Source: Thysanoteuthis rhombus (taxonomy: Eukaryota; Mollusca; Cephalopoda; Oegopsida; Thysanoteuthidae). Taken from it: DNA of 64,000 nt. The stretch is from contig OY735234.1 in assembly GCA_963457665.1 (NCBI GenBank), positions 1,625,503 through 1,689,502 of the forward strand, written 5' to 3'. The first letter of the stretch is position 1. Each line of letters starts with the position of its first letter. Made by a program: the position numbers and the translations under genes. Under the pieces are notes generated by a model. It saw only the letters and a list, made by a program, of their open reading frames with translations, was not told the origin of the DNA and searched no databases. Shown piece after piece: positions 11,405-22,356 of this stretch.

Positions 11405-13021
11405 ATATTTTCTTTGAATCTCTGCTCTCAGTAATATCAAGTCAGTCTTTCCTGTTCGAGGATTCAGAAATTAAAAACAATGAACACCAAATTTTCTCAT
11501 GACTACAAAAATGAATGGGGAGGAATGCTGATCCACTGAAAATTATGCAAACAGTTCGGATTCAGCAATATACGCCAATAGTATAAGCATAAACCAGATG
11601 CAGTCCGAGAGAAAAAAAAGTAAAATTCTTTATTGCGCTATAAAAACCAGAGGACTTGATATAGTCTTCGTAAATAAAGAAAAAATCTAAATAATGTATG
11701 TTGCCATCACGGGAGACCAGAGAGTGTGGAGAGCTGGAGAAATCTAGACCTTACCAGAAAACTGAACATTTTGTTGGTGATGATTGTACCCATCATTATT
11801 GGCATGATTGGAACAGTTTTGATCTTTGTTATAAATTAAAAACTTAGAAATCCTTGGAAGAGAATAAACCATTCAGGTGATAGCATCGGTGAAGTATTAT
11901 ACCCATTATGACTGATCAAAGTAGTCAAGAACTTGAAAAATTTCAGAAATCTTAAAACTGAAGTTTTTGTTATGTATAATTCCTTCAATCTCAGAAACTT
12001 GCTGTAAGATGATCAATTTTTAAGATTCAAGAAATTATCTTTAGCAATTATTGCAAAAAAATTTTTTCTCCCCACCCCAATCAATCACTAAACTACTTTT
12101 TCTTTTTTTTGAAATTTTAGTGTCATCCCAAGAAATGATTTGCTGAAAAAGAACCCTGGAATCAAAGATGGAATCATGGTACTGTTTGCAAGCTTACTTT
12201 CCCTGTTTGGTAACCAAGTCTGATTACAATACTGTTATTATTTATGAATGTTTTAGGATATTATTTTATATTATATTTAGTTTTTCCTCTATTAGATCCG
12301 TTGATTAAGTAACCATGTTTACCTATGAGACTCTAATTATCTTTTAACAATAGCAGCAGATATCGAGGATTAATTCAAGAGTAGCATTGTACTTTGTTTA
12401 AGAGGTGTTAACTCCACCCCACCACCCCCATCCCCACCCCCAAAATATCCAAGTCAGAAAACTCTGAATATTCAGGTTTGGATTTTCTCTCCTAATCAAC
12501 AATGGATATTACAACCAATCTTTTTTACTTTTACTTCAAGAAAATTCAAGAGTTGATTGAGCATGTATTCTTTCACCCTATATTCTCTAAATACAATTCT
12601 GCTTTATAAGACAATGACTGGAGATGGGACAGAGCTGGGAAAATTGGATTTATGCCTTTCCCAAAGGATATCAGTGGAAAAGTACAAATTGCTACTGACC
12701 AAACCATTTTTTGCTATTTCTATGTCTGCTGCATTGTATTGTACTTCTTATTTTCGACAGTTTTTTTTAGTGTTTTTTTAATTTCTGTGATGAAACTGTC
12801 ATGTCATTATGTCATAAATTATTCTGATTATCAGAGGCTGCCAAAAGCAACTTTTAAATGAGCTACAAGGAATAAAATTTAAAAATATACATTCAATATG
12901 TTCTGAAATTAGATTTGCTTGTAGGAGTTAAAAATGATTCAGCCATTTTTTATTTTATTTATTTATTTAATTGTTACTTTTTTGCTAAAATCATTTCAAC
13001 TGTATAAGCAGAACTCTCATT

Positions 13022-13065
13022 GCTGACAATTTTATAACCAACTTGTTGGTTATAAAATTGTCAGC
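13022..13065. repeat. perfect 44-bp inverted repeat (21-bp arms, TT centre)
   Basis: GCTGACAATTTTATAACCAA + C, TT, then the exact reverse complement. Both arms are free of mismatch, unlike every other repeat in the window. Confidence 0.85.
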
Positions 13066-13249
13066 CAATAGGTATTACACACTGGTAATGTTAAGTGTTA
13101 TGTAAACCAAAACAGGTTCTTAAAAAGAGGTCAAAGTCAGCTACCAATCTCTTAACCTGCTTTGTTATAAACAGCTAATTTATTAGTCAACAATTGCCTA
13201 CTTACTATGTAATTTTGTATGTATGGGAAAAATAACACCAGATTTCAGA

Positions 13250-13288
13250 TATATACATATATACATATATATATACATATATACATAT

Positions 13289-13334
<46 letters not shown>
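13250..13334. repeat. (TATACA/TA)n microsatellite
   Basis: ATATACAT units grading into pure TA. Confidence 0.85.
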
Positions 13335-13338
<4 letters not shown>

Positions 13339-14297
13339 GCTGCTGGGGTATGCTTAAGCAAAAATTTTAATCCCACTTGTTGTAATTTTTTCCAAAATGA
13401 AAACAATATAAAATTTTTCTTCCCCCCCCCCCACCTTTTTTTTTTTCTTCCTCACTCACTCCTCTATAAGAGTCTCTGTAGGGTCTGTCCCCATATTGTT
13501 TCTCAGTTGTTTTGAGTTAGATTTACTTGAAAAGATGTTTCTTACCTAAAATAACCTTCTAGTCAGGGTCAGATGATCTGGCAATAATAGTATTTGAACT
13601 TTACAGTGGATGCCGTACTGAATTTTCTTATTGTTGTGAAATAAGTTACTGTATTTTATTGCATATAAGGCTCCCATTAGTCCAGCAGGTAATTTTGAGA
13701 CATTTTCCTGATTTCCTCTCATTTATTACCCAGTTTTTTAACTCCTCCAAGTTCTGGTCAGAATGTGGGGCTGGACAATAGAGGTTCAACTTTTTGGGTG
13801 GATGGGGTCAAATGTGGTAGCTGTCATGGAATATGACCTTAATTCAACTTTCCTCTTGTTATCATTTGCTGAAAATAATGAATTATTTTTTGTATTGTTT
13901 TGGTTTAGTAATCAACACTACCCATAACAAACTGGTTTAACATGTTGATTGCTAACAGCAAGTATATTCGTGATGTGTATCCCACCAATTTTCATTGGTC
14001 ACAAATGTGCTTGAGGTGGACACTTAGTGGTTGGGGAAGAAAGACAAGATTTTCATTATTTCAAGCATTCAATCATGAATATTCAAGGTATTTGCCAAGT
14101 TTTCAAACACCCACAAGAATACACGGCTTCAAAGTTTGTCCAAATTCAAAATGACTCTTGGGTAATTGTTGATGAATTATTCTGCTCGGCAGGGTTTTTT
14201 CAGTTAAAACTATAGAAAGGAATTACAATATGATGGCAAACAGTCTTTTGGAGTGTTATGTTGGGTGGTCATTTCCAAAAAGGTGGGCATTCAGACT

Positions 14298-14464
14298 TGT
14301 GGTTTCAAACCTGGGATCCATGGACCCCTCTCTGTCTATAAAAGTATTACTGAGAGACCATGAGCTTCTTGAATGCTGAATAGACAGACCTTTCAAAAGC
14401 CTGGTTTCTGTGGGGAAAATTTTAGATAAAAGGGGTTCTTATTGACGGAAAGGTTGGGAACTGT
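14298..14464. mobile_element. hAT-type MITE with an 8-bp target-site duplication
   Basis: The 167-bp element starts TGTGGTTTCAAACCT and ends with the complement of ACAGTTCCCAACCT. It is flanked by TTCAGACT on both sides (14290-14297 and 14465-14472). An 8-bp duplication with ends of the CAGTGGTTCCCAAC type is characteristic of the hAT superfamily. No coding capacity. Confidence 0.6.
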
Positions 14465-14577
14465 TTCAGACTGATGGGAGGACTTACTGACCCTCTAGGA
14501 CATGTTGAGAATAAGCTTACCTTGTGGTTTATCAGCAGATTGCAAGGGATAAAAATACTCAACAATGGCAACTACAT

Positions 14578-14702
14578 GTAGTAGTAATAATGATGATGAT
14601 GATGATGATAATTAGAGTAATAATTGTAGTCATAGTAATGATAGTCATAGTGATGATGATAATAATGATAGTAATGATGATGATGATGATGATGATAGCA
14701 AT
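14578..14702 (+). repeat. (ATG/ATA)n imperfect trinucleotide repeat
   Basis: Runs of GATGATGAT mixed with AATAATGATAGTA. A Met/Ile-only open frame across it is an artefact. Confidence 0.8.
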
Positions 14703-15011
14703 AGAAGTAAAAACAAAAAAACATTAATGTTTGTTTTCAGTTGCTTTTGTTTCTATGAAATACAATATCTGAAGTAATTCATGTGTTTTTTTTATTATCA
14801 AAACCCAAAATGGGGGGAGAAATTAACATCCATTGACAAAATAGTCAAAAAGAATGCTTGTCACTTGTACTATGGAGGCATTAAACATGGAAATTCCAGT
14901 CAGGACACTATTTCTGAGTATACATGTAACTGGTGATACCTCATGACTATGAATTGGGATTACAATCACTATCATGACACCTGTCATGAATAAAATTGTA
15001 CCAGCCATTTT

Positions 15012-15015
<4 letters not shown>

Positions 15016-15056
<41 letters not shown>
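15016..15056. repeat. poly(T) run of about 41 bases
   Basis: Uninterrupted T on the + strand. It may be the poly(A) tail of a retroposed sequence on the - strand, but no source gene is recognisable beside it. Confidence 0.8.
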
Positions 15057-16760
15057 CATCCTTAGATCCCAAAAAAGTCCAACAGTGTGTGATATGGCTT
15101 ATTTCACTGAGCGCCAAGCCCTTAGCAGTGGGGAGAAAACTAGTCAAAATAGGCTGGCAGTTAACATGTTAAATACTTGCTACGCTCAAGTTATTCATTT
15201 GTCTTAACATTCATACGTATTAGGACTTTGCCCAGCCCTAACCGTTCAGAGTAGAAACTTGAAATATTCCACTCTCACTCCCCTCTATGAGTGCAGAAGA
15301 TGTTCTTGTTTTTTACCCAACCTCCTTGAGTTTATGCTAAATTCATCCCCTCCTTTTTTTTTTCTTTGTTTTCTTTAAAATCATGAATTTATGGTTCAAA
15401 CTATACGTGTAACATTTCATCAGGTTAACTTGATTTTACCACCAGCACTGTTTAATTTACGAAGTAAAGAGCATATATGGGCAGCGGTGATTCATGATTT
15501 CCCTTGGAATACTAGTTTATATTAGACTGATGCAAAATTCTTTTATTCATTCAAATTCATTGTATCATTATTCAGTCATTTGAATATTTTCCTGATTTAT
15601 AAACTTGTACCACCTTCCAGCAAAATTATTAATTCCATTATAAAAGAATGTTTACACTTTTGATTCAATGAATCCTTGGGGGAAATTTTCAATATTTTAA
15701 AATTGTCAGAACCACTGACTAGACAAAGAATGTTGGATAGAGCAAAGAAATTGATGGTCTGAATGTGACAAGTGTGGAGAATACGCCATATTTAAGAAAA
15801 AATTCCCACTTCTGCCTCAAAATCATTTGCGCTATCATATTTGCAACATGAGGATAGGTGGTATCTGGCATCAAAATCACTGGTCGACTTCCCTGCCCAT
15901 AAAATGATATATTCTCTTCACTCAAGCCAATTGCTCACTGTAGCATTGTGTAGTAATGGTTTATCTAAGTGCCAGCAATCTGTTATAAGAAAATATTCTT
16001 TGAATCCCATCAAACACAAAACTTCTCCCTCCAGTAGATTCCTTTTAGATTTAGATATTGAAAGCTGCTCTGGATCTAGCAGCAAGTTTTTTCCATTTTA
16101 GCTTATATACCAGTGACTATTAATGGCTCGTTTCAAATATATAGGTTGTATACCCCTTATTCAAAATACCTGCTACCTGGAGTGTTTTGAATTTCTAATT
16201 TTTTTCATCTTTCATGGTTTATTCAAAGTTTGGGTCAGAATGAGAAAAATGCCTTGAAAATCAGCCTTGTCTCATCTTTGAATCATACTACAGATCGGAT
16301 GTGGAATTTTCCACAAATGACTTCATATTGGCTTTTAAAAAGTTCTGAATTTTGTAAAGTATCCATCCATTTGATATCAGAATGGGGCTTTAGTCCCCTT
16401 TGAATAACTCTTCTTGGAACCTCTCACATTTATCCCAGCAGCCCTACCACTTTTCAAAACAGTCTTAAAAGTCCCTTTTCAGGATGACATCAACTGCTTT
16501 GCTGCATTCTCATTAATCTTTTCCATGGTCTGATATCTTCTCATTTTCAAATGCATGGACATGATAAAACTGCCAGTTTCCAGTTGTCCACAGCTGCAGT
16601 ATTTTTCTTCTCACCGCATCTTTCAACCAGTGAAGTTCAATGTAGTACTCCTTATTTATTTTCTGCATACTCCTGCATGATAAAAGAAATCTGTCAAATA
16701 ATGCTCAAACAATTTCATAATGTCAAAGCAGTGTTTTTTTTTTTCTGTTTCTTTCTACAG

Positions 16761-16923
16761 ATTGAAAAGTCCTTTCCTGGTCACAGTTCAAGATGATAAG
16801 ATACAATGGACTCGAACGCACCTGCTATTAAAAAGCCAAAACTTGAAGAAGATCGAGCATGTTGTAGTGCTGACCCAACACCAACTGAGCAGCCAGGAAC
16901 ACATATGACTCGAGTCTTTTTAA
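16761..16923 (+). CDS. CIPC: CIPC-like exon with the start codon
   Basis: The acceptor is a T-rich tract ending TTTCTACAG at 16760. There are 45 bases of 5' untranslated sequence, then ATG at 16806, and the exon ends before GTAAGT at 16924 in phase 1. It encodes 39 residues with a KKPK basic patch and an acidic, proline-containing stretch. The acceptor upstream of the ATG means at least one 5' non-coding exon exists, outside this exon; the candidate near 5521 fits. Confidence 0.8.
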
Positions 16924-19900
16924 GTAAGTCCATCTCATCCTTAAATGCTTCACTTCTCAAAGCAGCTAGAGATTCTATTTTATATAAAAACCATCGTCAC
17001 TTTTTTGTTAGTGTGTTTGTCTGTTTGTCATGCAGAAGCAAACGGTGAGGAAAGGGGTAAAGTAAATTTTTGCATTTGTGTTTTTGCATATGCTGAAGCA
17101 CATAGATCTCTGTGTGTGTATGTATCACTATTACTACTGCTGTATTTAGGATAGCCAAGAAGCACTATAGATTTAAAATGTCAAACTCAGGGCTGTATTA
17201 TTAAAATGTATTAAAGATTCAAAACATAGTTATCATTGTATTAAATAGGTTAACAGCAATGTTATTTATTAAAAAAAACTATAAGTGACGATCTCCAATG
17301 ATTACTAAAAACTAATGAATAAATACATCTATTATGAAATACATATTCTTATGATTTATCTGTACATGACATAAATAATCCTATGATTTTGACAGGTACT
17401 ATGCTAGTTATTGTTTGCTCAGGTACATAGGTCCTAGGTTTGATTCTCAGTATGTGTCAGGAGTTTGGGGTCCTATCAAGGTCATAAAAACTTATAAGTA
17501 TAAAGTCCTGGTTTGAACCAGACTTGGGACATGCAAGGATCACTAATCTGACACTTACATCAGACATGGTATTTTAATGATCAGAGGATATTCAATCTAG
17601 AATGTGATGGAAAAAGTCTCAAATTGATAATAATAGGTCTGGTTAGTCACTCAATAGCATGGTGTTTTCAGTGTGATCAATGAACAAATTACTTCTCAAC
17701 TTTTATTGGGCAATGATTTCTGAAAAAAAATCCCAATTTAAAAAAAAAAACAAGCATGAGAAATCAGTTTAGCATAGATTTTCATTGCAAATTGCCCCCC
17801 CCCCCTCCGAACAATGTAGGGGTGAGTTTGGAAGAAAATAAAGCGTTTTATTGAGATAGAGAATGTTTAAATTTTCAGCCCTCTAGCTCCATTGATGCTT
17901 GATGGATACATACATAGCCAGCCACTTAAAAACTGAAAAAATAACCTCTGTTGACAATTTTGGTTGATTGTTTTTAATATCTAGTACACAGAAAATATTT
18001 TTTGTGTTTGTTACATAGGATTTAGGGATGTTAACAAAAAGTAGAGGCTGAAAGAGATTGAAAGAAACGGTGAATAATGGCTTTATAAGTACTGACATCA
18101 ACCAGCAACTCAATCTAATGATATCTATACATTTATTCTTTGATTAGTGCAGTTAATTCGTTCCAAAATTTTCTGTACTCTTCAAAACCGTACTGTTCTA
18201 GATCTTATTATGGTATAATGGAGTGTTTTTTGTTTGTTTTTGTTTTTTCAGCTTATTAATCTATACAGCAATATCTTAACTGTACTACTAAAAAACAGTA
18301 TTAATCAAAACTGCACTTTTCGAGGTATTCCTGTATTACAATGATCTGACTTTTGTGTATTTGTTTGGTGGTTTGTTAAGTAACACTGCAAAAATGACAC
18401 CATGTAGCGCAATATCATCAAAATGCTCTACTTAGAAATTGAAACAATTCCCAGTTCGATTGGGCCACCAGTTTCCAAGTGATTAACTTAATCATAATGA
18501 CAAAAAAAAAAAAATGTCTGTCCAAGGGAGGTAACTTCAGGTCCAATAAATGTTAATCACAGTTCTTTATAAAAAAATAAGAGGAACTTAATTGTCACTG
18601 CAGAGTCAAACTCCACTTCTATTTTCAACTGAAGATAATTGCAGCAACTTCTGTATTGTATATATAGGGAATGAAATGCAAAAAAATTTTTCAGTATAAA
18701 AGTTTTTATTTATTATACTACAAGCCCTTGAGCAGCTGTAAGATAAATTTTGTTGATACATAAGACTTGTCAGTTTGGTTCAGTGGGTAAGAGTGCTGAT
18801 TACCAATCACTTGTTTATGATTTCAAATCATGGTAGGGAAATGTCAATTTTATAGATGTATTTACTTACTGAAATGAAATGAACCTTTGTGCATTTGTAA
18901 CATGAATATCTGTATACATATAAGACTTGTCAATTCAGCTCAGTCAATGAGAGACCTTCCTACCAATCTGTTGATTATGATTACATAGTATGGGAGTGTT
19001 AACTTTTACTCCCCTAAATTTGGCGGGGATTGTTCTTGTTGCAGTAGAAAACTGCACAAGTTTTTAATAAAGGCTCAACATTTTGTTAGTCTTTGATAAA
19101 CAACCGTGTACAGACTTGTTATTTGCTTTGATTAGGTTGGTAAGAAACTGCTGTATTGGGGTACAATGAGCATTCATTACAATAGAAAATTTATCTATAT
19201 ATAGATAAGCTTGTTAACTATTGTGCTCCACTGAGAAAGGATAATTACTATCAGGCACTCAACTGAATGTTTGTGGAAACCCAAATCTTGAGAGGAAAAC
19301 AAATGGAGGTTCTTATTCCCTGAATTATTTTCACCCTGTTTTCCTGACAAAGATCCAATTCCATTTCTCTTTTCAGTTCCACAAATTACCCAGTGTAAAG
19401 ACCTTAGCAATGTACAGACCAAAGTTATTGGATCTTCCATATCGGATTCCTGCGACAGTGCCACAACGCAATCCATGTATTTGGGTAAATATCAAATACC
19501 TTTATTCAAATACATTTCACTTTTTTAAAAATCACTTGTGTACGCATCCTGGAAATAAGGGCTGACACATGAAAAACAAAGCCCCAGTAATACACTTCTG
19601 GAAATTTAGGTCATCAAGAGAGCAATTAGATTGAAGATTACAAATTACCAAATACAATTTTAAATGACTTGATTGGCTCCAAATTATTTGCATATTAATT
19701 ACAATCTTAAATTAATTAGATTCCAGATTTCAAATCAGATATTACATTTTGCAATTTAATTAGATTATAGATTACGAATTAATTTCATATTAATTACAAT
19801 GTTGAATCAATTACATTGTAGATTACAAATACATAATCACTTCATAATATGGTATTGTCTGTGGATTAGAAGCAAACTATTTGCTTTTGTATAAGCTGCA

Positions 19901-21067
19901 AAATAGAAATGATTTTCTCTTTCTCTTATTGGAACAGAAACGGAGTCTTCCGATGATGATAAATCAAAGTCCAACACGGATCCAATGGTTTCAGTGAGTT
20001 TTTCATATTTTATTCAATCCCTTTGGGGTGGAGGGATAGGAATTGATAAAATAATTCTTCGTATCTGCTTCCATTCAATTCAAGTGAATCTGTTACTTTC
20101 AACAAATAGCTGTATCTCGTTACTAATTTGCCACATTTGTTGACTAAGAAGAGTGTCAGTCAGCACTTGGGCATACCACTCTCCCACAATTACTTTAGGG
20201 CCTAGGCAACAGTATCAGTATAAAGGTGGTACGCTCATTGTTAACCTTGCTTGCCAGGGGGTCAATCACACACTCGTATATATAAATACATATAATGTGT
20301 GTGTGTATGTATGTATGTATGTAGATATATGATATTGTAAAGACAATGAATGTTTGTTTTGTTTTTTGTCTTTGTTTTTTGTTGTGTTTGTTTTGTTCTT
20401 GTTTATTTGTTTCTAATTATGTTTCTAAATTTATGTTTTATAGACTCCTAAACGGTTGCACCCTACGAGCTGCAAATTTGTGTACAAGGGTAACTTGACC
20501 CCAGGATGAACATAGGATAGGTGGTGCCGACCTCTGGTGACCTCTAAAGGTCAGTTTAGGGTCTGGTCAATTTTGGCATTTTCAAATATAAGGGAGATGG
20601 CTGCACACCATGGGCTGCAAATATGTGTGCAATAGTAACTTGATACCAGGATAATCATAGGATAGGTGGTGCTGACCTCTTGTGACTTCTAAAGGTCAAA
20701 TCAAGATCAGATCAATTTTGTCCTTTTCAAATGTAATATAAACAGCTGCTCCCTAGTGGCTGCAAATTTGTGTACAAGGGTAATTTGACCAAGACGAAAG
20801 TAGGATATGTGGTGTTGACCTCTGGTGACCCTATCTATTTAAGGTCATGTTGATTTTGGCATTTTCAAATATAATGGAGATGGCTGCACCTTTTTATTTG
20901 ATGGTAAATCAACCTTAGAATGAACACAGGATATATGTGGCTATTTTTTTTCCCCTTATGACATCATAAACTGTGTGTGTGTATCTATGTCTCTGTTAAT
21001 CTACTACATGTCATTCCAGTATTAATTACTCATTCCCCCTGACCATATCGGACACCACAGCTAGTGA

Positions 21068-21139
<72 letters not shown>

Positions 21140-21427
21140 ATGTATTTATCTATGTATGTGGTGTGTGTCAAGAGAAAATACTCTTTTTGTTTTTGAAATT
21201 TCTCTCTCAAAATAAGTATTAAGTGGGGTGTTCACTTTACAATGTACTTTCATTCAAAATAGTTTCCTTGGTTTGTGTCCAACAGCATTCACACTTGTTT
21301 CGAAAATCCACACTTTTTAGTGATTTACAGCTCAACAAAATGCATTGATCACCCCCAATACAGCATGCTGCAGAAAGATGTCAGTCATTTGATGGTTTCT
21401 ATTGACTGACTAACCAGTCCTGTTCAT

Positions 21428-21475
<48 letters not shown>

Positions 21476-22316
21476 GTGGAGTTAAAGGGCTGAAAATTTA
21501 AATATTTACTTTGTTTTGTTTTCCAAAATTACCCAACCCTAAAAAGTTTCTTTTATTAGTGGATGGTTCAATTTGCGATGTAACTTTATGCTCAAATAAT
21601 CCTTACTCTTATCTGGTTATGTTCACATTTGTCTTCTGATAATCTAAACTTTTGTGATCATTGCCCCCAAAAAGAAGAGAAGTAATTATTCATTGATCAT
21701 TCCGTTGTCCAATTTTTAATTCATCACTCCTAACATGGCATACAGCTTAAAGACATCAGTCATATGGCAGTATCTATTGAATGACTAACCAGACCAGTAT
21801 ATATGTTTCATACATATCTATATTAGAATCAGTCAACCAAAACTGTCAATATCGGTACTGATTTCTTCAGTTTTCAAATTAGTCTAGCTGGTTGGCAATG
21901 TATGTATCATGCATGCATAGAGGCATCATCTATGGATCTACAAAATTTCCACCAAAATAGTTTTTCAGTGAGGGTGTTCAATTTAGAATGTAAGTTTTAT
22001 GCTAAATTGGTCCCTTGGTTTGTGCACGGCAGCATTCGCACTTGTGTGTGTGTTTTTGTTTTTTTGGGGTTTTTTTTTTTTTTTTTGTTCACCACTTAGC
22101 AAAAGGCAAGAAAAGTAACTTATTCATTCATCACCTACTTTTTCCAATTTTTCAATTGATCACCCTCTTCAACACAGCATGCTGCAAAAAGACATTGTTC
22201 ATGTGAGGATTTCTATTGAAGGACTAACGAGATTTATTTCTTGTTTCTCTATATACATTTATTTATTTTTTGTGTATGTTTGTATATTTGTGAGTGTGAG
22301 GTGTGCGTGTATATAT

Positions 22317-22356
<40 letters not shown>

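Larger units (their letters stand above)
5522..16760. other. probable first intron of the CIPC-like gene; no coding exon seen
   Basis: AT-rich, holding R2 copy 2, a SINE family 2 body, R4 copy 1, microsatellites, a mariner MITE, a hAT MITE and the 44-bp palindrome. It would be the first intron if the exon at 5447 belongs to CIPC. Full CREs occur at 6783, 8953 and 9249. Confidence 0.4.

Noticed and set aside
11740-11850. Open run encoding a very hydrophobic tail (KLNILLVMIVPIIIGMIG...) that could be a membrane helix of a receptor or tail-anchored protein
   Set aside because: Only about 50 codons before stops on both sides, no second helix in frame, no convincing splice sites, and AT-rich DNA often encodes such runs by chance.
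12119-12178. Exon-like segment between TTTTGAAATTTTAG and a GTACTG, possibly an alternative 5' exon
   Set aside because: The donor is weak and nothing links it to the CIPC-like gene; left out of the feature list.
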